Positions 1-9,183 of a stretch of DNA of 64,000 bases are shown here, piece after piece; the first letter of the stretch is position 1; every line of letters starts with the position of its first letter. Source of the stretch: Porphyridium purpureum (taxonomy: Eukaryota > Rhodophyta > Bangiophyceae > Porphyridiales > Porphyridiaceae); contig VRMN01000001.1 in assembly GCA_008690995.1 (NCBI GenBank), forward strand, positions 3,844,001 to 3,908,000, in the 5' to 3' direction. Below the pieces are notes generated by a model. The model was not told the DNA's origin and did no database searches. It saw only the letters and a list, made by a program, of their open reading frames with translations. A program made the position numbers and the translations under genes.

Positions 1-249
1 ACTGTCTCTGTCCTGCTCATCCGCGACGCGCGCGGCCATGCGCGACCCCAAGCGCGCGGCCAGCTTCTCACTCACCGGCAGCCTGCCGGCCAGCCCGTAC
101 GTGCCCGTGCCCGGCGCGTCGCCGCGGTGCCTCTTATCCGGCGGGGGCGCGCGTCGTCGCCGTGCTCGTCGTGCTGCTGCCGCGGCCGCTCTGCGCGCGT
201 CTCGCTCCTCTGCTCCGCCGCCACTGCCGCGCGCGGTCGCACGCCTGCG
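1..249 (-). other. possible 5' part of a gene leaving the left edge
   Basis: Read on the minus strand, one frame stays open from 249 to the window edge and looks protein-like near the edge, with charged and aliphatic residues in normal proportion (VSEKLAARLGSRMAARV and onwards). The only ATG in that frame is at 39, so either the protein starts there with 13 residues visible, or an upstream exon supplies the start. All frames are fairly open here because the DNA is very G+C-rich, so the call is weak. No family can be named. Confidence 0.22.
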
Positions 250-780
250 TCATTGCCGCGCATCCGAACCCCACGTCCCCCCCGCATCATCCACGATCGC
301 CACACTCCCACACCCCTTCCTCCCTCTACCCCTCATTACTCATAGACTTTCTCATCGGCACACCACCCACTCGCCTTGGACTTGGTCCCAAAGAAACCAA
401 GAAAAAAACCCAGCTTTCACCCCTTTTCATATCAAATCCGTCTTTTTTACTATACCAATTACTGAACCTCCTCCGCACTTTTCCCGCTTCTCGGCTGGCA
501 CCGGTTTCCCGGTTTCCCGGTTTCCCGGTTTCCCGGTTTCCCGGTTGTAACGGTTTGTGGTGAAAGGGAAATTGATTGAAACCATTTAACCGAACTGCGA
601 TGCGCGGTGGGCGGGGTGTGTGGTGGTGCGGGGAGGCTGAGAGAGGTCTGAGAGGCAATAATAGATAGAGGAAGAGGGAAAGGATAAGGTGTGTGTGGGT
701 TGGACAAGGTGGTGTGGAGTCTGGCGCGAGGAACAGAGGTTACGTGGCTGTGGAACGCGAGTTGGTACATATGCTCTGGC
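250..780. other. intergenic region, likely divergent promoter
   Basis: No gene is seen here. It holds a pyrimidine-rich stretch (about 270-480), the GGTTTCCC tandem repeat (503-546) and a purine-rich run (about 630-690) that would form the sense-strand leader of the peptidase gene starting at 781. Confidence 0.5.
503..546. repeat. tandem repeat, unit GGTTTCCC, about 5.5 copies
   Basis: Five perfect 8-base units GGTTTCCC run from 503 to 542, followed by GGTT. The array sits 235 bases upstream of the peptidase start codon. The unit is not a standard telomere repeat. No function can be assigned. Confidence 0.95.
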
Positions 781-2895
781 ATGGCAGTGCTGGATGCGGA
801 TGTGAAGAAGGAGCCGATGAGTGGCGGCACGGACGAGTCCAAGGACGCGCGTCGCGCAAGCGCGTTTCGTGGCGCGTTTGGGTCTGACGCGTGGTCGTCC
901 GACGACGACGAGAGCGAGAGCGAGAGCGAGGACGAGCGCGGGCGTTTGGTGGACTCGGGGCTGGCGCGTGGAGGTGGTATTGCCGACGGCGTCGTGGTTG
1001 CGCGTGAAGTGGACGACGACATGGCGAGGGCAGGATGGAGGAACGCGGTCAGGATCATGTGCAGATTCGCCGAGCGCCACGCACTGCTTTTGGCAGAGCT
1101 GTCCGCCGTCATACTGCTCATTGTGCTTGTGCTGCAGCAAGTTCGCAAGGGCTCCGTGGGCGCCTGGTCATTCCCAGACCTGTCGGTCGATGTCACCAGC
1201 TCCGCCGTCAGGTCGGTCGACCTCGACGAGCACATTCGGGTCTTGTCCTCGGATAAGTTTGAAGGTCGCGCGGTTGGGACTAACGGAGAGGTACTTGCGT
1301 CGCGGTACATCGCGAGTGAACTCCTTTCGTACGGCTTCCAGCCCCTCATTGAACAGAGCCAGACCAAGCATACCACCGGGCCACCGTGGGCAATGGATCA
1401 TCAGACGGAGACTCAGGAAATGGCCGACGCATTTGTTCAACCGGTGCCTCTGCGAGTGACGCACACGCTGTCTTCCTCTCTAATTGAGTTGGGAGCCATT
1501 GATCCGGACGGCGGAGAATACTCGATACCGCTCGTCTACGCAGAGCAATTCTCGCTCACGACCGACATGGACCTGCGCGACTCTGAAAACCGCCTTCTCA
1601 TGGCGAATGAGCAGATTGTGTTCGGAGGCTTCTGTATCCAGTCACAGGCGCACGCGTGGGACGATTTTAAAGGTGTCAATCTGACCGATCGTGTTGTTTT
1701 GTGCTTGGTGAATCAACCTCGCGCGCCAGGCAATGATCACTTTGGCGGACCCGACGCTCCGCTGACGTACTTTGGGCGCTGGACGTACAAGCTGGAAGAA
1801 ATGCGGAGGCGGCACGCCAAAGCCGTGCTTCTGGTACACACTGACGAGCTCGCCGGGTATGGCTGGAATGTCATCAAGTCGGGCGCACTGACAGGCAATC
1901 TAAAACTTACTGAGTCCATGCCGCGGCTGTTGCGCGCGCACGGATGGATCTCGAGCGATTCCATTGACAGCTTTGCAGGGCATGGGACGACGCATCGTCT
2001 CTTGGTGGAGGCTAATGCAGCAGACTTCCAGGCTCACGTTTTGAAGGACTTCTACCTTGCGTCACTTCGGCTTGATGTTGAGCAGCAAGCGGTAAAGGGG
2101 CGCAACGTGCTTGGCATTTTGCCCGGCCGTTCAAGACCCGAAGAGACCGTCGTACTCTCTGCACATCTTGACCATCTAGGCAAACGAGAAAGGACTGCAA
2201 ACGATGGAGACGACGTTGACGAGTCGAGCCTCATTTATCATGGGGCTCTGGATAACGCCTCTGGCGTGGCCAAGATGTTGAGCGTGGCACGCGCCGTGGG
2301 TGAGCTGTCCAAGCGCGGCAAGTGCTGCGCTCGGTCGTTTGTTGTGTTCAGCCCCACGGCGGAAGAGGCTGGCTTGCTGGGTAGCGATTACTTTGTGCAC
2401 TCGCGAAGCGCAGCGCAGATTCGCCACATGGTGAGCAACGTAAATTTTGACGGCATGAACATATGGGGCCGCACGCGCGATGCTGTCGGGCTGGGTGCGG
2501 AGAAGAGCGAGCTGGGAAAGTGGTTTGAGCACGCGGCAGCGAAAGAGAGGCTTGTAACGTCACCGGACATTGCGCCCCTACAGGGATTGTACTTTCGCAG
2601 CGACCAGCTCCCTTTCGCCCGCGCCGGTGTACCGGCAATCAAGCTCACACACGGCCTCGATTACCCGGACGTTGCAGACGTCGCAGAGTACGTTCAGAAC
2701 ACGGTCGATGCGTACGAGCGTGAGCGGTACCATCAAGTTACGGACGACTATAACTATATTGCTAGCCAACCTGACCCGTACTCTGGAGCGCTTCAGGAGG
2801 TTCGTGTTGCGCTACGCTTAATATACGGTTTGCTCGATAGCAGCATCGCGCCCAAGTGGCACAGCAGCTCTGAATTCCAGCGTGCAGAAAGCTGA
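781..2895 (+). CDS. M28-family zinc peptidase, single-pass membrane protein
   Basis: This 704-residue protein reads as a type II membrane peptidase. An acidic, Ser-rich N-terminus (Asp/Glu/Ser run about 41-52) is followed by one membrane segment at about 101-118. The rest holds the M28 metal site in order: H462-x-D464 in HLDHLG, bridging D491 in GALDNASG, the E528-E529 pair in TAEEAG, D557 in NFDGMN and H624 in KLTHG. All expected di-zinc ligands are therefore present. M28 proteins are aminopeptidases or carboxypeptidases; here the catalytic part probably faces a secretory lumen or the outside. The start is the ATG at 781, because the frame is open upstream only through non-ATG codons. The leader before it is purine-rich. 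The exact substrate is unknown. Confidence 0.9.
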   Translation: MAVLDADVKKEPMSGGTDESKDARRASAFRGAFGSDAWSSDDDESESESEDERGRLVDSGLARGGGIADGVVVAREVDDDMARAGWRNAVRIMCRFAERHALLLAELSAVILLIVLVLQQVRKGSVGAWSFPDLSVDVTSSAVRSVDLDEHIRVLSSDKFEGRAVGTNGEVLASRYIASELLSYGFQPLIEQSQTKHTTGPPWAMDHQTETQEMADAFVQPVPLRVTHTLSSSLIELGAIDPDGGEYSIPLVYAEQFSLTTDMDLRDSENRLLMANEQIVFGGFCIQSQAHAWDDFKGVNLTDRVVLCLVNQPRAPGNDHFGGPDAPLTYFGRWTYKLEEMRRRHAKAVLLVHTDELAGYGWNVIKSGALTGNLKLTESMPRLLRAHGWISSDSIDSFAGHGTTHRLLVEANAADFQAHVLKDFYLASLRLDVEQQAVKGRNVLGILPGRSRPEETVVLSAHLDHLGKRERTANDGDDVDESSLIYHGALDNASGVAKMLSVARAVGELSKRGKCCARSFVVFSPTAEEAGLLGSDYFVHSRSAAQIRHMVSNVNFDGMNIWGRTRDAVGLGAEKSELGKWFEHAAAKERLVTSPDIAPLQGLYFRSDQLPFARAGVPAIKLTHGLDYPDVADVAEYVQNTVDAYERERYHQVTDDYNYIASQPDPYSGALQEVRVALRLIYGLLDSSIAPKWHSSSEFQRAES

Positions 2896-3088
2896 GGGAT
2901 TGTGAAGCATCTGCTTTAGGAAAGCAAGACTGGGTCACATAAACGCCCTATCGGCAATCATTTTGGAGAAAAAATCATACCATGTAAAATCTACTGCGAC
3001 CTCGTCATGATCGGAAATCTACTTTGAAGCACGAAGCTGCAAGGCCGACGAGTTAACATTGAGAGCAGGTGGAGTAGGGTGTCTCCGC

Positions 3089-4177
3089 TTACTCAATGAA
3101 GCGCAAGCTTGTGATCCGAACAGGCTCCGGTTCCGTTCCTGCGCGAATACTCTCGAAATGGACGTCTCCTGATCCTGATTTGCCAATAAGCTTGCCGTCA
3201 ACCAATTCAGCACGCACACATGCGGCTACAAGTGCCGCCATTCGCTGCTCGCGTTCCATGGCCTCTGGTGGGCCCATCATCATGGTAGACATGCCAGCGT
3301 GCGGGGTGCTGAACGTTATTGCCTTGTGATCGGTAGCAGGCTCGACCGAGTACCTCACGATATTGACCACGCGGTACGAAAGCGCATTTCCTTCCACGGT
3401 CAGCACCAAACCTTTGCTGTCATCGGGCGAAACAAGCTCCCATCTACCAAAAACACGAGACGTATCGACGGTCGGTTCCTGTCTCACTAGAAGCTGCTTT
3501 GCCTCGTCCATGCCGATGCTCGTTGGAGGAGATACCTTGACGCTGATCACGTCACCATCTGAGTTTGGTGCGGAGAACGAAACGAGCGGAAATAACGGTT
3601 CGCGAAGCATCTTATCTGCCGGCAACTCAAGCACGCAGCCAAGAGCGCGGCCATTATGCAGCCAGCCGATCGACAGACTCTTGTTCTCGCACACCAAAAC
3701 CACATCGACGTGATCGCCAGCTGTGATACCTGTGCCATATGAGGTGCGCAACGCGGCGCCCCCATCTGTCACATTACCCGGGCCTCCATACTGCACGGCG
3801 TGGCACTTCCAACCGGCACCAAACCAGGACGCTGCCGAAACGCCAAACCACGCGATCCCTTTCTCGCCATGCAAGAAATCACATCGACAGCGCACTGCGG
3901 AATCCGAGTCCAGCGTCATGGGCAGCGCTGCAGAATGCATCGCATTAAACCGTTGCTGGCTGCTCTCACGCAGCGCTTGTGCGCTCACTTCCAAGCAGCC
4001 ATCCTCGGCGCCACCAGCCGAAGTCCACTCATCCGAATCGAGCGTGAATCCTCCCATGCTGCTTATCCAGGGCGCGCACGGCCAGTACCAATCACCTACA
4101 GGCCACGTCCCTCTCTCCTGCTTCTCTCGTGCTTCTCTCGTGCTTTTCTCGTGCTTCCGTCCGTTGTCCGTTTGCAT
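3089..4177 (-). CDS. SPRY domain plus META-like domain protein
   Basis: The 362-residue frame has a SPRY domain at about 90-218, with the typical strand pattern DVVLVCENKSLSIGWLHNG, and a second domain at about 240-345. The second resembles the META fold: it starts GRWELVSPDD and contains AGMSTMMMGPPEAMEREQ, like the 'MSTRMMPPPE' block of protozoan META proteins. SPRY modules bind proteins; META domains are of unknown function. The start is uncertain. The ATG at 4177 gives a 40-residue extension partly encoded by an 11-base tandem repeat (TGCTTCTCTCG, 4119-4151), whereas the in-frame ATG at 4057 has A at -3 and G at +4 and may be the true start. The gene converges on the peptidase gene. Confidence 0.8.
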   Translation of the reverse strand: MQTDNGRKHEKSTREAREKQERGTWPVGDWYWPCAPWISSMGGFTLDSDEWTSAGGAEDGCLEVSAQALRESSQQRFNAMHSAALPMTLDSDSAVRCRCDFLHGEKGIAWFGVSAASWFGAGWKCHAVQYGGPGNVTDGGAALRTSYGTGITAGDHVDVVLVCENKSLSIGWLHNGRALGCVLELPADKMLREPLFPLVSFSAPNSDGDVISVKVSPPTSIGMDEAKQLLVRQEPTVDTSRVFGRWELVSPDDSKGLVLTVEGNALSYRVVNIVRYSVEPATDHKAITFSTPHAGMSTMMMGPPEAMEREQRMAALVAACVRAELVDGKLIGKSGSGDVHFESIRAGTEPEPVRITSLRFIE

Positions 4178-4532
4178 AACTTTCCTCTTATCACTAGTAA
4201 AATGCCGTTTTCTTCATATGAAAGAGTCAGCAGCGACTTCACACGTGAGCGTGAGTATCTCGGCTTGACGAAGCGAGCCGCGAAGCTGGTTGGTACGCTG
4301 TGAGGGACGTGCGAGACTGCCGACAATATCTGCAGGCCCTTGAGTGAGAAAAATACGCGCGCTCGCGCACCTAGTCTCAAAAAGATTGCACGAGCCCGTT
4401 GCCAAGCGATGCGATAGAGTCACGAGAAGAAAATGAAAGACAGAGACTGACTTGCATACCAACACCTAAAGCAAGAGACACCTAAATTATCTTGGCAGTA
4501 GCTTTGGCACTTGATATGCAGCCGATACATCT
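4178..4532. other. intergenic region
   Basis: Both flanking genes are on the minus strand, so this stretch should hold the promoter of the SPRY-META gene and the 3' end of the TMX-like gene. I see no gene or clear site in it. Confidence 0.5.
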
Positions 4533-5174
4533 CTACTGCTTCTTCTTCGTTCTGACGGCATCAGCGGGACCCGTTTCCGGCAGGATCGGCTGAGGTCCAA
4601 ACATCTGGATGGCAATGAGTAGAACGAGCGCGAGAGCAAGCACACTGCTCGCCACAAGCACAATCTTAGTACGCCAATGCTTGCCGCCGTCGCCCTGTTT
4701 CTCACGCTCGCGTTCGTCCAGCGTCTTTCCGTGCTCCGCGCTGCGGGCAAAGTTGACCATTGCTTCGACACTCCTGCTGCCCGAAAACACGTGAATCAGA
4801 TTCGAGCCCCCACGTAGCTCGGCGTGATGCTTCTCGATTCTCACAAATGACGGATACCCAGGCAGACCGTATGCGCGAAACCACTCTTTTTCTGCTCGGC
4901 CGAGGTTCACGTCCACTTTCGCCACATGCACGCGTACGGGCTCATCTTCATTATGCAGACGCTCTGCAACGGCGTCGTACGACGCCGCGAACTTGCGGCA
5001 GTGCCCGCACCCTGGCGAGAAAAACTCGATCAGCCACACGTCGCCCAGCTCAGACGCGCTGAACAGCTCGGTCGCGTTCGACGCGGACAACGGAATTGCG
5101 CCCCCCTCTACGCGCACACTGCTGGCCACAAGTGCCACTAACAGGGCAACGATCGTTCCAATACTCATCCTCAT
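4533..5174 (-). CDS. TMX-like thioredoxin-related ER membrane protein
   Basis: This 213-residue protein is a small membrane-bound protein disulfide isomerase. A signal peptide (about 1-25) is followed by one thioredoxin domain with active site C56-G-H-C59 and the cis-proline P108 (LPGYPSF). A transmembrane helix lies at 171-192. The C-terminus ends KKKQ, which fits the KKXX signal that retrieves type I membrane proteins to the ER. The thioredoxin domain should face the ER lumen and form or rearrange disulfides in secretory proteins. The layout matches animal TMX proteins, although assignment to one TMX type is not possible. The ATG at 5168 (third residue) is an equally good start. The leader on the coding strand is GA-rich. 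Confidence 0.92.
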   Translation of the reverse strand: MRMSIGTIVALLVALVASSVRVEGGAIPLSASNATELFSASELGDVWLIEFFSPGCGHCRKFAASYDAVAERLHNEDEPVRVHVAKVDVNLGRAEKEWFRAYGLPGYPSFVRIEKHHAELRGGSNLIHVFSGSRSVEAMVNFARSAEHGKTLDEREREKQGDGGKHWRTKIVLVASSVLALALVLLIAIQMFGPQPILPETGPADAVRTKKKQ

Positions 5175-5560
5175 CTTCCTCTCGCCTTCTTCTTCTCCTC
5201 CTGGTCCTCCTCCTCCTCCTCGTCATTCGCCTGTCGCTGAAGAAAACTTTGCAAGTGTCGAGCACGCAACTCGATCGATTGACGACCTTGGTGATGGTGC
5301 GTCGGGTGGTTATGGTGGAATGGTCTACGTGACAGCGTTCCGTACACGGAATCTGTGGCCTTCGATGCTCTGGTTATCATGTGCTTTGCGTGAAATGCTG
5401 CGCAGAGTTTGCAGCACAAGCAACAGCAGTACGAATCAGGCTGCCCGAAAGAATCATTCAAGTCAAAAGTTCGCTAGCTATCGTTTAAAAGAATTAGAAA
5501 TGAATCCAATGGGCTCCTCGATCGTTATAGCCTTCGCCGAGGTATTTTTTTCTTCCGCGG
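5175..5560. other. intergenic region, TMX-like promoter and KGD4 3' end
   Basis: On the minus strand this holds the leader of the TMX-like gene, including a GA-rich run at 5175-5225, and the 3' region of the spliced KGD4 gene. No other gene is seen. Confidence 0.5.
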
Positions 5561-6249
5561 TCATGCCTCTCCGCCGAGCTAGAATGGAAAGACAAAAAGT
5601 AAAGGAACAAATCGAACATTCGACATCATGGGTTAGTTACCTTGTCCATCGCTCATTTTCTTAGCATGCAGCCGATCAGCGCGTAAAACAGCCGATCCAC
5701 TGATCAGCCAGTCCATCTGGTCTGATAAGTGCGCGTGGGGATTCCACGGGGACTTCTGCGATACGTGGAGCATGAACATGTCGCCTGACCGACGTGATCA
5801 TCGGTGCATGCGTACATGCGGCCGTGCACGTTGACATGAGTGGTTCAAATTTGCCGTCCGAGTCCACGGAACGGATGGTTGAAGCGTCAGCAGGAAAAGG
5901 AGTGCATTGGATTGACCGGGCGCGTGACCTGTGAATGCCCACCTTCTCTGTCGACTCCCAGTCTGTCCTCCAACACAAAACAAGTACCAACACAACTTAC
6001 CATAATAACTTCCATTTCTATCTCACTCAGTGGGCGCCGGGGAGCCATCGCGCGTCGCTCCACGCGCATCGAGCTTCTCGTCGGCGTCTTGGTCGCTGCT
6101 GGCGTCTTGTTCACGGCTGGCGCCGCCACATTCGCCGCAGCTCCGCCTTGCGCAGCTTGAGTGGGCACCGCGCCAGCTTTCACTGACGATGGTGCGCCAA
6201 TACCGGCATTGCGCATCGCGTACCTGAACTTAATCAATGGCGTCCGCAT
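5561..6249 (-). CDS. KGD4: KGD4/MRPS36-like 2-oxoglutarate dehydrogenase subunit, two exons
   Basis: Two exons give an 88-residue protein. Exon 1 (6249-6001, 83 codons) encodes TPLIKFRYAMRNAG near the start and RRPLSEIEMEVIM at its end. These match the conserved 'TPLIRFP...' and 'RRKLVSQEEMEFIQ' blocks of MRPS36, as I recall that family. At that point GTAAGT (6000-5995) begins an intron. Exon 2 (5578-5561) encodes LGGEA and a stop, which restores the conserved Gly-Gly tail. The acceptor is TTCTAG after a pyrimidine tract, with a CTAAC branch site at 5636-5632. In other eukaryotes this protein tethers the E3 subunit to the mitochondrial 2-oxoglutarate dehydrogenase core. The reading frame is phase 0 at the junction. 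Confidence 0.85.
5579..6000 (-). other. spliceosomal intron of the KGD4-like gene
   Basis: This 422-base intron has donor GTAAGT, acceptor TAG and a CTAAC branch motif with branch A at about 5633, 54 bases before the acceptor. It is phase 0. Confidence 0.85.
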
Positions 6250-6536
6250 CGTTTCTCAGTCGTCTTTCTCTCTCGCTCCCTCTTCCTCTTCATTTCACAT
6301 TCGTTCAACGCGACCAAAACTTAGATAGCGGTTTAATGACTAATCGGCTTATCGGGTTAATGGATTAGATCGCGTATCGAGATATCGGTTATCTGTTTTT
6401 TTTATTGCGGAGCGGCCGGGCACGTGGGTTGGAGCGAGGAGGACGCGTGTCGGGGTTGGCGACGTGCGTATGTCCCGCGGGGTCCGAGCGCGCGGCGTGT
6501 CGAGCGGTTGCCCGACGGCGCCGGCTATTTCAAGGA

Positions 6537-9065
6537 ATGGATGACGTGCGAACCGGAGTGTCTGTACCGGCGGCGTTCTGCTCACCCGCGGGCGGCGCAA
6601 AGTGCAGCCGGCATGGGCTGCGTCCTGCTCGAGCGCCCGCGCTTCAACGTAGAGGCGTGGCGGCGTGGGTTTGTGCTGCGGATGCACGTAAGAGCGGTTC
6701 AGAGGGTGACAAGGATGAAGGCGGTGTGGCCAGGAGTGACCCGGCGGCGAGGAAGCGGCCGCAACCGATTCTGTACTCGAAGCCCGTGCGAAAAGACAAC
6801 CAAAGTTTTTTGCCGAGAAACGGCATTCGTGCGGACAAGAGCAACCGTGCCAGTGGAAAACCCCGCGACAAAGCCGAGGAAATGCGCTTGAATCATGTGA
6901 GTCTGAATGGCGCGCAACCAGGGGCAGGAACTGCATCGTCAGAACGTGTAAATAATGTCAACAGCGGTGGCCAGAAAGTCGTCCCTTCTGGGCGAGACAG
7001 ACCACTTGATCTGCGACCCGAGCAAAGGCCAGATGCTGATATTTTGCGCAAGCTTGCGAGACACACATCACAGACACGGAATCCAAGCGCACCGGCTGGA
7101 TCACGGACACCAGCCAAGTCGCAACCCGCCGGGGATGACAAGCGCGAAGGGAGAACGTCTCAGTCGCCACGATCCGGAAAAGAAAAGGAGCCTCAACGGT
7201 TAGCGGCTTCCAGGCCCGTACGAGTGCTGCACCGCAAGTACCGAGTCGGTTCTCTCGCGGGTCAGACCGACGACGAAAATCGACGGCAGGCGACCGATGG
7301 ATCTGAGCGATACAGCCGCGGACAACGCAGCCAAGCGCAAAATTTCAGCAGTGGCCAGGCCACGGCGGAGGCTTCCACCAAGAGTGGTAGTTACCAGCGG
7401 TCGAGCTACGGGAGCAATCGTACACCTTACGCGTCCAACGGCTTCGGCTCTGAGAATGATGCGGGCGGCAAGCGGAGTAGCGACGGAGACAGTGTAGATG
7501 AAGTGGACGCAAGTACAGGTTGGCAGTTTTTGCGCATGCTCTTCAAGGGTGAAACAGAGACTGCCTTCGCGCTTGTGCGCTCGGGCAAATACCATCCGAC
7601 AGAAAATGATTTAAACGAGGTGCTGACCGCGCTATCGCGCAGCCGGCGTCTCGCTCTTGCACTGCGCGTACTGAGTGAGGCACGACAATGGAACTTGCTC
7701 CCCCCTTCCTCGGTGCGACTCAGCAGCATCATGATCGATGTGTACGGCAAGGCGCGCAGACTGGATCACGCGCTCGAGACATACCAGGGCATGTTGTCGC
7801 GAGGCATCAGCCCAAACGTCGTGACTTACAATACGTTGATTGCGGCTTGTGCTCGCTCGGTAAATGCCGACATTGCCTTCAAAATATTCAAGACCATGCG
7901 CGAAAAAGGAGTCAGTCCGGATAAATTTACGTATGGCTCGCTTATCGATGCCTGTTCGAAAGCGGGGCTGATCCATCAAGCGTTTCGTATTTCGCAGGAG
8001 ATGACGCGTGAGGGCGTGGCCAAAGACCAGACCGTGTACTCGGCCCTCATCGACGCTTGTGGTCGCTGCGGTGCCGTGGACCGCGCGTTCTTGGTATACG
8101 AGGAAATGAAGCGCAGCGGTGTGTTCCCGAATCTTGTCACATTTGCGGTGCTCATAGATTGCTGCGGCGACTCACTGCAGCTGGACCGTGCGTTCGAGGT
8201 ATTCCGAGAAATCAAGCATTGGGGCTTGACGCCGAATGTCATCTCGTACACGTCGCTGATTGACGCGTGCTCCAAGTCCGGCCACCCGGAGCGCGCAGAG
8301 TTGGTTCTGCAGGATATGCTGCTGAACAATATTTCGCCCAATGAAGTTACCTTTGGTGCACTCATTGATGCTTGGCTGCGGAATGGCGGCACATTGCAAG
8401 CTATCAATGTACTTGAGAATATGAGCGACTTTCGCGTAACACCCGCTTTGTCCACTCTTCTTGGTTTGTTGCGTTTGACGCGCGCACACGGCCCGTCGAT
8501 TGACATGATGCGTGTCTTGCGCGTAATGTGGCAAGTTCGGCTGTGGCCGCCGATGCGCGAGGTACCTCAAATTCTGGAAGACCTTGCGACGCTTGCGAAA
8601 ACCGTATTCGACGAGGAAGTGGCTGCGGATAACGCGGCGGCCACTGTCGCCGTCGCATCGTCGTCAGCGCAGCGACATGCTTGTCTTTTTGAAACGAGGA
8701 CTGGAGATAACGAGAAGGTGCCGCCGTCGTCAGCTGCGGGAGCGGCACGGCTTGACTCTGGCGAAGATGAGAATGAGGAAGAGAACATGGATGCAGATGT
8801 CTCACAGAGAGGAACGGCACAGCAAAGATATTCATCGCTCGCGATTGTGCGATTTGGCTACGCGCTTGCTGAGCTTTTGCATGTTGTCTACTCGCTGCGC
8901 GGCAAGGAAGTACGGGACAGCCTGCGCTCATTGCGATTCGTCGCGCACCGCGTAGCGACGCGTGTACAGCAGCCAAGTTTACCGCTGCTGATCGAGTCCT
9001 TGATTCGCAGCATGGAGACGCACGAGCGCAAGAAGGGGGAATGGCGCAACTCACAAGAGTCTTGA
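6537..9065 (+). CDS. P-type pentatricopeptide repeat protein, probably plastid
   Basis: The 842-residue protein has an N-terminus that looks like a plastid transit peptide (Ser, Ala and Arg rich, almost no acid residues for about 50 positions). A long low-complexity basic linker follows, then seven clear 35-residue P-type PPR motifs and one or two weak ones at about 350-635. Typical repeats read VVTYNTLIAACARS and KFTYGSLIDACSKAG. P-type PPR proteins bind organelle RNA and stabilise or process it. The run of repeats resembles MRL1, which protects rbcL mRNA in green algae and plants, but that is only a pattern impression. The C-terminal 200 residues are acidic and then helical. The start is the ATG at 6537, since upstream codons in frame include no ATG. 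Confidence 0.88.
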   Translation: MDDVRTGVSVPAAFCSPAGGAKCSRHGLRPARAPALQRRGVAAWVCAADARKSGSEGDKDEGGVARSDPAARKRPQPILYSKPVRKDNQSFLPRNGIRADKSNRASGKPRDKAEEMRLNHVSLNGAQPGAGTASSERVNNVNSGGQKVVPSGRDRPLDLRPEQRPDADILRKLARHTSQTRNPSAPAGSRTPAKSQPAGDDKREGRTSQSPRSGKEKEPQRLAASRPVRVLHRKYRVGSLAGQTDDENRRQATDGSERYSRGQRSQAQNFSSGQATAEASTKSGSYQRSSYGSNRTPYASNGFGSENDAGGKRSSDGDSVDEVDASTGWQFLRMLFKGETETAFALVRSGKYHPTENDLNEVLTALSRSRRLALALRVLSEARQWNLLPPSSVRLSSIMIDVYGKARRLDHALETYQGMLSRGISPNVVTYNTLIAACARSVNADIAFKIFKTMREKGVSPDKFTYGSLIDACSKAGLIHQAFRISQEMTREGVAKDQTVYSALIDACGRCGAVDRAFLVYEEMKRSGVFPNLVTFAVLIDCCGDSLQLDRAFEVFREIKHWGLTPNVISYTSLIDACSKSGHPERAELVLQDMLLNNISPNEVTFGALIDAWLRNGGTLQAINVLENMSDFRVTPALSTLLGLLRLTRAHGPSIDMMRVLRVMWQVRLWPPMREVPQILEDLATLAKTVFDEEVAADNAAATVAVASSSAQRHACLFETRTGDNEKVPPSSAAGAARLDSGEDENEEENMDADVSQRGTAQQRYSSLAIVRFGYALAELLHVVYSLRGKEVRDSLRSLRFVAHRVATRVQQPSLPLLIESLIRSMETHERKKGEWRNSQES

Positions 9066-9183
9066 GTTCGAGTCTCGAAAACGATGTGTTTGTACATAAG
9101 CACACGCGATTGGTCGGTTCTATCAATGAGAAATCTCCTTACCATGAAGGGACACAAACTGTGTGGCTACCGTTAGGTCTAAT

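Noticed and set aside
459-1376. 305-codon minus-strand open frame
   Set aside because: It lies antisense to the well-supported peptidase gene and its leader, is Ser/Thr/Arg-rich by composition and shows no domain.
9055-9085. GAGTTCGAGTCTC resembling a tRNA T arm
   Set aside because: It overlaps the end of the PPR gene and no matching acceptor stem or A box is found upstream.
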